Shown here piece after piece: positions 22,101-34,762 of a stretch of 64,000 nt of DNA. The notes beneath the pieces were generated by a model. The model saw only the letters and a list, made by a program, of their open reading frames with translations, had not been told where the DNA came from and ran no database searches. The position numbers and the translations under genes were made by a program. The DNA is from Hedera helix (taxonomy: Eukaryota; Streptophyta; Magnoliopsida; Apiales; Araliaceae): contig OX359280.1 of the NCBI GenBank assembly GCA_947179155.2, positions 44,563,055-44,627,054 on the forward strand, written 5' to 3'. Numbering within the stretch: the stretch's first letter is position 1; each line of letters opens with the position of its first letter.

Positions 22101-25100
22101 TAGAACAACCGGAGTGGATCAGAAGAACTTGGATGAAAGAAACCTACTGAAAGGGATCACCGCTGACGAAAATACAGCTGCCCATGTAAGAACATCTCTA
22201 AAAATTTGATTAATCTATCAACCAGTATGAATTTTGGAATTTGTTCTCTTTAATAAGTGAATTGAAGTGGTTGAAGAAAATTGTTACTTTCAATGCAGGA
22301 TATTGCCACTCTAGGTGTTGTAAATGTAAGATATTGTGGTTATATTGCTATTGTGAAAGTTGAGGTTAGAGAAAATATCAAAGTGGGCCCTCCATCACAA
22401 AGCCTTGAACTTCTTGATCAGCCTGATGGCGGTGCCTGTGCTCTCAATATTAACAGGTTGGTACATACCTCTGCAGAGGATAAAATATTTACTACCTATT
22501 AGAACCCTTGAGGTTTTTGCTTTTCATGTCCATATAAGTGGAGATATAGCATTTCAATTATAGATTGTGTTATTTCCCAGCGTCAGAGTTTTAATCTTCA
22601 GGAAACGGGACTAATCAGTTGATACATTGTTGTTGTATCATGCTTTCTGACATAAGGTCAAATAGTTTCATAGTTTATTTCTCATTTACCAATTTTTAGT
22701 TTAAGATATACTTTTCAACCTGTAACCGCCACTTACTGATTTCTGGTATTCCACCAAAAATTTTATGGGTTAAGTGCATTATCTTTTGCTTGTTACTCAC
22801 TTTATGTTCTTTTAGCAAATTATTCTTAATTATTTCCTTGTTTGCAGTTTGAGGTTGCTTCTTCATAAGAAAACAGCTCCTGAAGACAATAAGACACTAT
22901 CAAATTCACAAAACTTTGAAAGCGAAGAGCTCAGTTCTGCCCAGGATTTTGTCAAGAACCTTTTAAAGGAAAGCCTTAATAAACTTCAGGAAGAAGAAGC
23001 AGAAGGGCACATTTTCACAAGATGGGAACTTGGAGCCTGCTGGATACAACATTTGCAAGATCAGAACAAAACAGAAAAAGATAAGAAACTGTCTGGTGAG
23101 AAAACTAAAAATGAGATGAAGGTTGAGGGACTTGGGACACCTCTTCGATCTCTTAAGAACAAAAAGAAGAATGTAGATGGTAGTAAAGGGGAACTGCAGT
23201 CCAAGAACTTAAAATCGATTGCAAATGGTATCAATGGGGAGGTAGACAGTATTCTGTTGCCCTTGGCTGAGTCTCAACTTGAGACTAACACCAATGAAAA
23301 TGAGCTTGCATTGAGGAGGTTGTTAACTGATGCTGCTTTTACTCGGCTAAAGGAATCAGACGCTGGATTGCATTGCAAGGTATATTTTCAAGTATTCAAA
23401 ATTATAATATTTCTTGCTTGTTCACTAAAGCATGTAATGACTTTCTGATTGTTATTGATAGTCTTTGCAAGAGCTGATTGACTTGTCACAAAAATATTAC
23501 GATGAGGTTGCACTTCCGAAACTGGTAACCGCAGAATATTATGTTTAATTATTTTCCTGTTCATTTTGTGTTTATGCATTACTTTGATCACCTCAAGCAT
23601 TATATGCAATGTAGGTTGCAGATTTTGGTTCCCTGGAACTCTCACCAGTTGATGGACGTACTCTGACCGATTTCATGCATACCCGAGGTCTTCGGATGCA
23701 TTCTCTAGGACAAGTGGTAAGTGCCTTGTGGTGATGCATTTCTTAAAATGCTTCTACTTCATTTTATCCATCCATTTAACTTTGCTGATCCTTTTTTGCA
23801 CATTCTGATGTAGAGGTTATAATATGTCATTTCATCCTCGCAGACTCTGTCTTGTTTTATTTATTTATTTTATTTTTATTTTGATATCTCAATTTTTGTT
23901 TGGTAACACAATTGTCAATCATCTACTAATTTTATTGCAATTGTGTATTGTCCTTGCTGGAAGAGTAAATAACCCATGCAATTTATGCTTCCAATACTTT
24001 GAGCATATTCAAATTTGTCAAAACTAGTTACCCCTTTACCATTTTTCCTATGTTATTTGAAACAGTAAATCTATTAAGTTGTTTGATCACACACACACAC
24101 CCACACACCCACCCCCATATCTACATCCGTGGATGTTCTATTAATATGAATATCTTTCCAATTAATTTTTTAGAAAGGGAATTCAAGAAATTAAAACTTA
24201 TCGGCTTGTAAGCTCATTGCTTCACCTCAAGCACATGATTCATCTTTTTTCTTCTTCCATTGACACGTATTTCAGTTATTTTTACCATTGTAATAGTATT
24301 TATCAAAGTAGAATAAATTATCTCTACCATTAAAGATCCACCTTCCAGTATATATATTTTTATAGTAAGGCAGTAAAATATAATTATCCCTTGATTTTGT
24401 TGAGAATAAAGAAAGTGAAATATGTTATGTTTGATGCTGCTGAATAATGCTTGCCTTTTCTTTTCTTGATCAGGTTAAACTTTCAAAAAAGTTATCACAT
24501 GTGCAGTCTCTCTGTATTCATGAGATGATAGTACGGGCATTTAAGCACATTCTGCAGGCTGTGATTGCCTCTGTTGTCAATACAGATGATATGGCCGAGG
24601 TTATTGCCACTGCATTAAATTTGATGCTTGGGGTTTCTGAAAATGAGCAATCCAATCAGTTTTCTGGGGTTGATTCCCTTTTATGGAGATGGCTGGAGGT
24701 ATTTCTGAAGAAGCGGTATGATTGGGATCTTAGCAGCTTGAACTACAAAGATGTGAGAAAATTTGCAATTCTTCGTGGGTTATGCCATAAGGTACTGGAC
24801 ACTTCTTTAAATTTTGGCAATGACAAACATTCTACACTACACTTCTATATATTCTCATCCTTTCATAAAAAAAATTACAGGTTGGTATTGAGCTAGTTCC
24901 AAGAGATTTTGATATGAATTCTACAAAACCTTTCCAGAAAATAGACGTTGTCAGTCTAGTACCAGTGCATAAGGTGAAGAAGAATAAGTGTTATTTGATT
25001 GAATAATGTCTTTTATTTTATTCAGCCTTGTTATGATAATGCATGAATTTTCTTTAATGTTTGATTTGTGGCTCCTTGCAGCAAGCAGCTTGCTCGTCTG

Positions 25101-28100
25101 CAGATGGACGACAACTGTTGGAATCATCAAAAACAGCTCTAGATAAGGGAAAGCTTGAAGATGCAGTTAGCTATGGGACAAAGGTAATTGATTTGAATAT
25201 GTTAGAAGTTATGAATATTTGTTTATAAATTATTAGGTCCCCTCCTTTGCAATTGAGGTTCTTTTTAACCAGAGACATGGATCAATATTATTGTGCTTTG
25301 CCACTCATGTTGGTGGCTATAAATGTTTCTACCTTTGCTTTCTGCCAAAGGGTAGACCAAGATAAATGAAAAAGAAAAATTGTAAGACATGTATTTCACC
25401 ACATCTGTCCTTATGCAATATCATAATGGTTAATAGTATGTTATGTGGCTGTATCTGGTGTTTTCAGGCTCTTGCGAAGCTGGTTGCAGTTTGTGGTCCC
25501 TACCACCGAATGACAGCAGGAGCTTACAGCCTTCTTGCTGTAGTTTTGTATCACACAGGAGATTTCAATCAGGTTTGTGTTCCGTTCCGTTTTGTTTTAG
25601 CTATTGTTGTTAGACTTCTGAACATAAAGATCACTTGCGCCTTCCTAAACCTCTTGCTAAACAATATCTGGAAACTCTACCTAATATATCTGCTCCTTAT
25701 GCTCCATTAATCCTGCCTACTCTGCAAAGTTAAAACTTGTTTCATTTGTTCAAGTCTTAATGAATATATGCTTCCATAATGTAGTTAATAAATGTAAACC
25801 TTATTACAGGCCACTATTTATCAGCAAAAGGCATTAGATATCAATGAGAGAGAATTAGGACTAGATCACCCAGATACCATGAAGAGTTATGGGGATCTTG
25901 CTGTGTTCTATTACAGACTCCAACATACGGAGCTGGCTCTCAAGTATGTTCTTTTCTCATTTGTACGACATTATAATTTAGATATCACATATTCATAATA
26001 ACTTTCACTTTATCAGTTCAGCATCCGGTTTGTTAAGTTGCTGGTTGTGTTTACCAATGATCTGCCCGTGTTTTTTCCTGCTGACGTGACATATGTACGT
26101 AGACTTTGATACCAACCTAAGGAATATTATTGTGAACTTGTGACAATGACTATAGAACAAGACAACTTATGTTGCAGCTTTTGTCTGAGACCCTGAGTCT
26201 CATAATCGAAATGGTTATCTACTTCCTGGCCTGCTGCATGATCATGCATAAACTGGATAAGCCTCCTTTTGATCCTCAGTGTTTGATCTTAAGTGAACTA
26301 CATTACCAAGTCTCTAGTACAGTATATTCTTTGTTTGCATGATTTCGACTAGTATGGAATATACCTCATTGTCTGTGAGCTCACTTTCCATAACTTTAAT
26401 GAGTCCACTTCTAATCTATTCATTCTTCCCTACCTAACCATCAGATGAAGCATATATCTGTTAAATTATCTTGTTCCATGGTTATCCTTTGTTATCAATA
26501 TCATTCCTCTTCAACAAGGTTTTAGTTTAAAGCATAGATTTGTAGGAATTTTCTTTGATTGTGAATTATAACATTAACATTATAAATATTAAGGGTGCAA
26601 CTTGGGTGTATTGGGTTGGGTTCTAGGAGAACCCCAGGTTCAGCCGAAGTAGTGACATGGGGAACTCGGGCTAGGCCCTGCCTAATGTAAAACTCATCAG
26701 GTTCAGGCCCATCCTAATGTAATACTCATCCGGTTCAGGCTCAAAAGTAAAGTGCTCATTTCCTATTTTGACCAAAGCTTACGAGTTTTGTAACTTTATA
26801 AACATTAAAAAGATTTCTTTTTGATATCAAACAAGACAAAAGAACAGATTTGTATTATCAATATCCAAAAAGAACAAACTGTAGAATATTTAAGGTTACA
26901 TTCTCACAAATAAGATGACCATAATCTTTAATAACATGTGTTGAACATAATAAATGAAGCAAACAGAGTTAAAAATAAGATGGAAGAGTAACATTATTTC
27001 TAACTAAGAACCCAACGTAACAAGTTATCTAAGCATAACATGTGTTATATTTGTATAACATATTTTGAAAGCTATGTATTATACACGTGCTTGGGTTGGT
27101 TTGATAGACGCCTTGTCCCTGGCCCAACCGAAATCACACCCCTAGAAAATCTAGATCCTCAAGTTCATGATAGACCTATAATGGAGAGCATATAGCAAAC
27201 TAGTAAAGTAGTTTTACAATAGGCAGAAGGGTAAAGTTATTAAAGCTTAGTCTTCTTGAATCCTGTTCTTCTGTACAACTCTTGGTGAATTTTTTCCTGG
27301 TGTTTTTTCTTAGTGGATAAAAGAACAAATTTTATTAGAAGAAAAGAGGTAATACTAGCAAAATGGGGGGACAAGGAGTCCACCAAACCTATAAGGGGAG
27401 TAAATAAAAAGGAACATATCAAAAGGGGGCAGTTCTCCAATCTCTGCAATGATATGTTTTGCCTGATAAGTTATGTTAATTTAAACTAATCCTAGTGTTG
27501 TAGTGGTTATATTAGGGATATAAGCATATGACTGCATAATTTAAGTTGGCATTGTTTAAGGGTTGAGTCGCATTGAATACTTCTGTTCTCTCGAAACATT
27601 AGTTTCAATATATTCTTGATTTTCACCATTTCTTACCTTGTCGGTGAGATGTTTAAAATTACTGATCAATCACGTCTGTCATAGCTCATAAGCCATCAGC
27701 TTTTTTCTAATGAAGAGTATTCTTTCCTGCTGTATAATTTTAATCTTTACTTAGTTCGTCATTGAGAATTTCCTTTGTCATTGTGTAGATATGTAAAGCG
27801 TGCACTGTATCTGCTACATCTCACATGTGGCCCATCACATCCAAACACTGCTGCGACATACATCAATGTAGCTATGATGGAGGAAGGCCTGGGAAATGTT
27901 CATGTTGCCCTTAGATATCTCCATAAAGCTCTGAAGTGTAACCAAAGGTTACTTGGCCCAGACCATATACAGGTTCCTTTTTTATATGAGTTGAACTTAT
28001 ATTATTCAATTTTATGTTAGCGCACAACTTTTCTCTGCAAGATGGTATCAGAAAAACAAATTTAAAAATAAGCAAAATCTGTTGGACTTATAGTTCCTGC

Positions 28101-31100
28101 AAGCTAACAATTGTATGTTAGCATATAACTTTCCTATTGTGCTTGCTACTGGAATTGCAAGCTCTATACGCTCCAACTTTCACACTGGACAGATTTTAGA
28201 TTAGCCATGCTACATTATCCACAATATTCCTTTGACTAATTTATTCCTTCCCGCTTTAATTGTTTTGCAGACAGCTGCAAGTTACCATGCTATAGCAATT
28301 GCTCTCTCATTGATGGAAGCTTATCCCTTGAGTGTTCAACATGAGCAAACAACCTTGCAGATACTCAGAGCAAAGCTGGGCCCAGATGACTTGCGCACAC
28401 AGGTAAACTCCTCTACGTTGAAAGATATTACAACTTTGATAACATCATTTTCATACCTCCCTTATATGAAGTGCTACATGTGACCATCTTTTTCAAGGGC
28501 TCACTTGCATAAATCATAACTATATATGGAAGCATAAATGTCCTGTGGGGTGTTAATGAAAGTTAGTACTGGGGAAGATGATTGCAATTAATTTGATTAA
28601 AGTTGTATTATCAGCATCAGTTAGCCAATGGTGTTATTAGAACATAAGTAAAATAATTACAGCATGCTACAGTTACCGTGGATGCTATTTGTAGAACTTT
28701 CTTAAAGTACGAGTTAACATTAGTTTTAATTTTACTATATTCAAGATGAGCTGACTGCATATGGTTGACTGTTGGAACAAATGCTGCAGGATGCTGCTGC
28801 TTGGCTCGAGTACTTTGAGTCAAAGGCTTTTGAACAGCAAGAAGCTGCACGAAATGGTACTCGAAAACCTGATGCATCTATAGCCAGCAAAGGCCACCTG
28901 AGGTATATTAGCTTTACCCTGATCATATGATGATTAGTTGCCAATTTTAAAGGTGCATTTGTTAAAGTGGTGGCGTATTTAGGGGTTCACTTTAATTGGA
29001 TCTAAAGTACTATATGTGGGCTGGGGTGGGCTTGAAGAGTTCACTCCAAGGGAGTAGCTATATGTTTGTGTTTCCTCCTTATGTGTATGGGGTTAATGGT
29101 ATTGAGCATTTCCCTAATTTGGTGGCAAAGACCATCAACCTAATAACCAGTAGGTTCGCTTAACAAGTTATGACCACAATAACTATCATATGCATTGACC
29201 ATACCCATCCTGTCTCTTGACTTGATGGTCTATCTTGATGATTTAAATATCTGTTCTAGTGATCAGTGTAGTTACTACTTTTTATTTTACTTGATAGTGT
29301 GTCAGATTTGCTTGACTACATTAGCCCCAGTAATGATGGCAAAGGGAGAGGTGCTGTAGGATTAAGAAGGAAAAGCTATATAACAAAGGTATGTCTTCCC
29401 CTCAATTAGACACTGAATTTTTTCTATCATTTTATAAGTACATTCAGTAAAAAATGTATATAAAGAGCTAATACAAGATAATTAGCTATCATTATTCCAT
29501 TTTGTGATTTAATCCCTAAGGTATGTTTGTATTTTTCATGATTGAAATTGTTTGAATTGCATATCTGCATGTCACCAAGGATAAACTTCATCAGTTTCTT
29601 TTTAGTGATATTAAGATGGACTGTCTATTTACTGTTGTTGCTTAAATTTGGGCTTCCTGGTGTTGGCATCCCATCTCATTGGCTACTAGCTGGTAAAGAA
29701 ATATAGGTTATGTAATTAAACCATAACTAGGTTGAAATCAACCTAACATCGTCAACTTAGTTATTCTGATCTATGTTGGATCCTCTTAATTATATCTCAC
29801 ATAGAGAGAGAGAGTCTAAAGCTGTTTACAAATATGAAAACATTTTTATCACCTCACAACCCTCAATATGAGGCTCTACAAAGGTTTGCTTCCTCACTAT
29901 AACCACTCCGAAGGATACCAAATCCATTCCCCATGTGTAGACCGTAGATCTAAAAAGGTAAAAAAGACCCCCCTAAAATAACTTCTAGTACATGACTCTA
30001 GCTCCTAGAATCTTCATTGTAAGAAGAAAATGGATATTTATTAATGAAACCCCTGATATAACTAAAAATTGCTTCTAATTCCTACAACCCTTGATTTTAA
30101 ATGTTAAAAACATTGTAGATTAAAGTTCACGATCACTTTGGATAGGAGTCTACAGTAGCGAATCACGATTAGAACATTCTCTCAATGTGGGTGAAATCTC
30201 AATCTCAACTTTTTCACTAGTATTAAGCTGTTCAAGACTTTTGAGAAGGATAGTTAAAGAAAGTAAAAGCTTTCATCTTCTTCATGACATTAGCTGGGCA
30301 GTCAATAAATAAATTTTACTTAGACTTGTTCTTAACTGTTGGGATGAAGTTTATATATATTAAATGATGGAGATGGATCATAAAGTAGTATAAAATCTAG
30401 TTTTCCTATGAAGCTATCAGTCTTCCAACTGCTTCAATAATTATGCAACGTATATAATTTGAGCTGTTTGTCCTACTTTTCCGTGTCAATTGTGTGAAGT
30501 AATTAATGTTTTGTTTTTCAGCTGAAAGAAAAATCTTACGAGAACTTTGGTTTGGCAAGTTCTGAGGGATCTACAAAAGAAATGCTTCAAGAGCCTTCAG
30601 ATGAAGAGAAACAAATTAATGAACCTGGAGGTGACACAACTGTGAATCTTGGATCCACAGATCCACCTGTTGAGTCTGGACAACCTGACGAGGAAGAAAC
30701 TACCAAGGAAGAGCTAGTTCAGTCCACACAGCCTGTGTTGGAGGAAACTGTTGCAGAAGAAAAGCCTGTTATTGCGAATGATATCTCACCTGAAGCACAT
30801 GTTGAAGGAGAAGATGGATGGAAACCTGTTCAAAGTCCAAGATCAGCTGGGTCATACAGACGGCGATTAAGGCAACGACGGGCAGCTATGAGCAAGGTCT
30901 ATAATTATCAGAAGAGAGATGTGCTATCTGAACCAGATGATTCTAGACTTAAGAGTAGTTATCAAAACAGTAAGTATCAAATGATAAAGAAAAGGATGAT
31001 GCCTCCAGGAAATTATATAGAGTACCACACAGCAAGGAGTCCTTCCCAGGGTTCTAAATTTGGTCGGAGAATAGTAAAAACTGTAACATATAGAGTTAAG

Positions 31101-32708
31101 TCCGTGCCTTCATCTGCCAAAGATGATACAATTGAGACCTTTAAAATTGGAGGGGAAGAATCTTCAGATGCAAGGCCTGTTTCTGCAGGGAAAGAAGTTG
31201 GACCAGTATCATTGAAATGTTCAATAGTTTGCCTAGGCAAATCGCCTTCTTACAAGGAAGTAGCTTTGGCTCCACCAGGTTCTATTTCAATGCTGCAGGT
31301 CAGGTTGTCCCAGGATGAATTTCCTGATAAAAAGGAACTCGCTGTGAAACATGAAGAAGAAACCATTGGAGCAAAAGAAAAGGTAGAGTCTGTGATATCA
31401 GAGGCAGAAGATACTAGGGAAGAGATAATTCAGAACTTAGTTGTTGATTCAGCTGATAACTTAAAAGTTGAGACTATAACTGTTGACAAGACGAGAGAAA
31501 CTCTTTCAAATGATGGGCAAGTGGATAAACATTCTGAGGTAGTTTCTCCTACTCAGAAAATGGTTGAATCCAGTACTGTGGAGGTTGATCAAGAAAAGCA
31601 GGAAAGCATCCCACATAATAAGGCAGGTACAATTGATTCTTCCAGAATGGAGCTCTTTGAGAAAAATACACCGAGCATTTTTGAACCTGAAAATAATTCC
31701 AACTCTAGCTTGCAAGGATTAGAGGATTTGAAGGACAAAAAGTCTTTGTCTTGTTTGATTGATACTACAGAATTCCCCAACAAAAAGTTGTCTGCATCAG
31801 CAGCTCCATTCAACCCATCACCAACTTCTGCACGTGTAACTCCATTGGCCCTAAATATTGGTCTTCCTCCTGGTCCTGGTGCTATTCCAGCTGTTTCCCC
31901 TTGGTCAATGAACATGACTCTTCATCCAGGGTCTGCTGTCACCTCTCCTCACCACCCATACCCATCACCTCCACCAACCCCAAACATAATACACTCCTTG
32001 CGATTTGTGTATCCTCCTCCATATACTCAACCTCAATCTTTACCGGCCAGTACTTTTCCTTTAACTAGCATCCCCTTTCACCCCAATCATTTTGGATGGC
32101 AATGCAATGTGAGCCCTAATGCACCACAGTACATTCAAGGTCCAGTTTGGCCTGGCTGCAATCCAATGGAGTTCTCTGTCCCGGCACCAGTTGTTGAGCC
32201 AATTGCCGATCCCTTTTTGGAGCCAAAGGAGCCATTTAAGAATGTTGATGGTTCAAGTGGTCCAAATTCACTGGTGAATGTTAACAACAGGGACGAAGTT
32301 AAGACAGAATCAAATCTTCAAGCATCAGAGGTTACTGAGAACTCGAATGAAGTAGCTGGGGTTCAATTAGAAACTGTGGAAGAGGACCCTAAATCAGATT
32401 TGCATAGTGTTCAACATTCTGGAATGCTACAGGGTTTCAGTAATGGTTCAAATGAAAATGCTGGGACTAGCAGTGATAATCATGTGCCAAGAAACAATTG
32501 CAAGATCGACAATGAGAAAAGCTTCAACATTTTGATAAGGGGAAGAAGAAACCGAAAACAGACTCTGAGAATGCCGATACGTTTGCTAAACCGACCATAT
32601 AATTCTCAGTCTTTTAAGGTCATATATAGCAGAGTTATCAGAGGGGGCGAAGCTCCCAAGTCTACCAGCTTTTCTTCAGATGAAAATGGTACAGCTAGTG
32701 CTACGTAA
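17422..32708 (+). CDS. TSS: CLU/TPR protein of the TSS/REC family (REDUCED CHLOROPLAST COVERAGE-like)
   Basis: Twenty-three exons keep frame throughout (1898 aa): 17422-17491, 17609-17670, 18453-18545, 18624-18696, 18762-19082, 19684-19748, 19860-19991, 21482-21523, 21661-22185, 22299-22456, 22848-23379, 23462-23524, 23615-23716, 24474-24791, 24881-24973, 25082-25183, 25468-25572, 25810-25943, 27789-27972, 28271-28402, 28790-28902, 29298-29388, 30522-32708. Order: basic N-terminus, ubiquitin-like CLU-N (about 25-125), CLU domain (about 285-560), eIF3-p135-type region (about 745-885), TPRs (about 900-1110, e.g. [20 protein letters not shown]), then a long acidic/Pro-rich tail ending in a conserved [17 protein letters not shown] block. 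Arabidopsis homologues (At4g28080 TSS/REC2, REC1) are cytosolic and affect growth and the cell volume given to chloroplasts. Intron 3 is GC-AG. Introns 5, 7 and 18 hold repeats. Confidence 0.93.
18546..18623 (+). other. GC-AG intron in the TSS-like gene
   Basis: The exon ends TCTCATGAG (Ser-His-Glu) and the intron begins GCAAGG; it ends TTTTACAG before ATAAGAGGG (Ile-Arg-Gly). The protein reads [13 protein letters not shown], as in homologues, only with this junction. No GT donor in the vicinity keeps the frame. The 78-bp GC-AG intron is a minority splice type. Confidence 0.85.
19095..19173. repeat. (CT)n(CTAT)n(AT)n compound microsatellite in TSS-like intron 5
   Basis: (CT)n runs into (CTAT)n and then (AT)n, starting 13 bp after the exon 5 donor. 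Confidence 0.95.
19176..19290. mobile_element. 'gatattttcat' MITE-like sequence, copy 3
   Basis: The left part, AGAAACTGATATTTTCATAC, and the right part, GTGTGGAAATATCAATTCC, form an inverted pair. The inner arms are TTAGAGTTGTACCG and GTATAACTCTAAAT. It is related to the copies at about 4.3 and 15.9 kb. Confidence 0.4.
19348..19400. mobile_element. Very short Stowaway-like MITE
   Basis: Flanked by TA on both sides. The left end TCTGTTCCCAAAATGAAG pairs with the right end CTCCCATTTTGAGACGA read in reverse complement (TCGTCTCAAAATGGGAG). Only about 53 bp. Confidence 0.4.
20363..21166. mobile_element. hAT element with perfect 8-bp TSD in TSS-like intron 7
   Basis: The left end is CACTGTTCTAAAA; the right end in reverse complement is CAAGGTTCTAAAA (11 of 13 match). 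The 8-bp flanks are identical: ATATTTTG at 20355-20362 and 21167-21174, the target-site length of hAT elements. Both ends carry GC-rich GCCTAGGCGC-type words (20378-20455 and 21083-21152) that invert relative to each other. The 804-bp element holds only a short acidic frame (20684-20881, rich in EEE, DEE and GYGEE words). I take this as the acidic C-terminal tail of a hAT transposase, without the catalytic or dimerisation parts. Confidence 0.9.
26590..27144. mobile_element. TAGGGGTG-type hAT-like element in TSS-like intron 18
   Basis: The left end TAAGGGTGCAACTTGGG and the right end CCGAAATCACACCCCTA (reverse complement TAGGGGTGTGATTTCGG) form imperfect inverted termini. The sub-terminal zones have GGGTTGGGTTCTAGG and TTGGGTTGGTTTG/CCCAACCG words. 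Internally CTAATGTAAAACTCATCAGG and CTAATGTAATACTCATCCGG repeat in tandem. No exact target duplication was seen. Confidence 0.45.
29389..30521 (+). other. Last, long intron of the TSS-like gene
   Basis: A 1.1-kb intron before the 2.2-kb last exon. It contains a short (GA)n run near 29805. Nothing else was recognised. Confidence 0.6.
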
Positions 32709-34762
32709 GACGATTTTTGTGATCTTACTAGATAAGTATAGCAGGATGATTGAGTTGTAATGGAAGACAATCATGTTGTTTTGTCACATACGAAGGAAAC
32801 TGGGATTTCTTGGCTCGCCCCAGACTATGGAGCTCTTTAGACTTCTGACCCGTCACTTACGCTAATTTTCAGGTTAGTTCCTCATAATCAGTATCTTCAG
32901 TATAAATTCTTTACTTTCTTCCTGCTATGAAATTTCTCAATTCACTATCCCAAACTTGAAAGATCAAATCCAAAATGATAGTGTCAGCTCCAGAACATTG
33001 TTTATGGATGAATTTTGGATTCACTTCTTCACGTCAGAAATTTTCATGTTAACTGAATAATGAAATATCCAAATTATGAACTTTTCTTGTGCATTAGCAG
33101 TAGAATATTAGGATTCTTCTACGTTTTTCATATTTCTTTTGTTAACACATTGTGAATCCTCAGTGGTCAGCTTGTTGATGTGCAGGTCTTCAACAGGAAA
33201 TTTTGCTCGTGGGATTTGAGAGGTGTCTTTTTGGCGACGACACAGTTCAGTTAGACAATTATGTTTTTTTTTGCACAACAATAGAAGACTGACGAGTAGT
33301 TTTTGATTCCTAATAACATAGACTTTGAAAAGTGCATTTGATTTATTTGTATATGTGCCATTTTTTCCTTCTTGACTGAGAATTGACTGTTGACATATTC
33401 TCCAAAATCATTACTACCCCTTTTATTGTTCTTTTCACACTGCAAAAGTATGTTGGTAGAACAAATAAAAGTAAAATTATTCAAGTTTTTTGTGATATTT
33501 CTTATCTACGCTGTCAGAGTTCCATTTGAAGGGCTTAGCAAGTGAATATGCAGATAAATGTGGCAAGAGATTGACCTATTACGGTTCAGTGTTCTCTCAT
33601 AATTTAGTTTCTGATGGTATTCTTGTTACTACTTTTTAACATTGTTGATTTTAGATGTGAATGCCCTTGTCCTTTTGATCTTGACTGTTAATTTCTTCTT
33701 TTGGTGTTTCCAACCATGGAAAGGCTACTGTTTTGAACTCGTGCTATTACATTAAAATGCTTTTAGAACAGATTGAAGTTCAGATTATAGAAATACCCTA
33801 CAGCTGGTCTTTGTCGCAACTGATCTTGCATTATTTTTCTCCATCTCGGCATCTATTCAGGTACAACTTTAATAAACATTGTTCTTTTGAAAATGCAACT
33901 GCTACTTTAGCTTTTAAGGTGGAGATATGCATATGCTTGCAATGGTAAAGTTACATTTTGTGAAAACAAGGAATAGCTTGTGCTTTTGTTCAACTCTGGA
34001 AAAGCTGGAGATGGTTTAACCTCTTATGTTAATGCTACTTGTTTCCTAGCAAACAACAATGGTAGCCTGGTATAATATGTCATGGTACAAGGAATATGAA
34101 AGTGTGGCAACACCTCTTACATTCATTTTGAAGGTAATCAAAATGCATTTTTTTCCATGAGGAAGGAAATACACACACACACGCATATATAAACATATAG
34201 ATCTTCACCTTGTTTTCCCAGAATAGTAAGAATGGAGTAAAAGTGCATATTGAAAAACCCATTAGAGAGCTCACAAAGTCCCCAACTTCTTGATGTAGTT
34301 ATCCATCATAAATTGCAGCCATGTAATCATTTAAGGTCATGCCAATGCTTTTCATATTCCAAAAGACTTGGTTGCTGATAAAAAGTATGGTTAATCCACA
34401 CAAAACCTTAAAGAATAACATGCCAAAGAAGAATCTGTTGGCCCTTTAACCAATCAGAGAGAAAGAAAGGAGGGGAGTCAAGGCGGCGGAGCAAGAGGAG
34501 GGTAGGAGGCAGTTCCTTCCGGTGGAATTCTGTCCTTCAGAGACTTGGGAGTTCTCATTCCATGTAAAATTAGCCTGGAGACGACACTGAACCTCTTGTC
34601 ATCACCAAAACTTTTTCTTAGACATACAAAATCTATCGCACTTGCGTCTAAATCAACCTGTTTGAACAAATGATTTAAATAACTCTTCATGGATATAAAC
34701 ACATAGCAAGAACAAGTGCAGCATTACCAGATACCTTTAATCTGAGTGCTGGACTTTGTGTA
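32709..34762. other. Convergent intergenic region (3' UTRs)
   Basis: Lies between the stop of the TSS-like gene (+) and the stop of the b561/DOMON gene (-), so it holds both 3' UTRs. A possible spliced TSS 3' UTR cannot be judged. A short (AC)n run is present near 34172. No further gene was recognised; the small ORFs here have no family features. Confidence 0.5.

Noticed and set aside
30552..30560. Separate gene starting at 30552
   Set aside because: The frame starts with TTG and is the continuous last exon of the TSS-like gene, which begins at 30522 after a TTTTTCAG acceptor.
34478..34702. 74-aa minus-strand ORF downstream of the b561/DOMON gene
   Set aside because: No family motif and lies in the probable 3' UTR.
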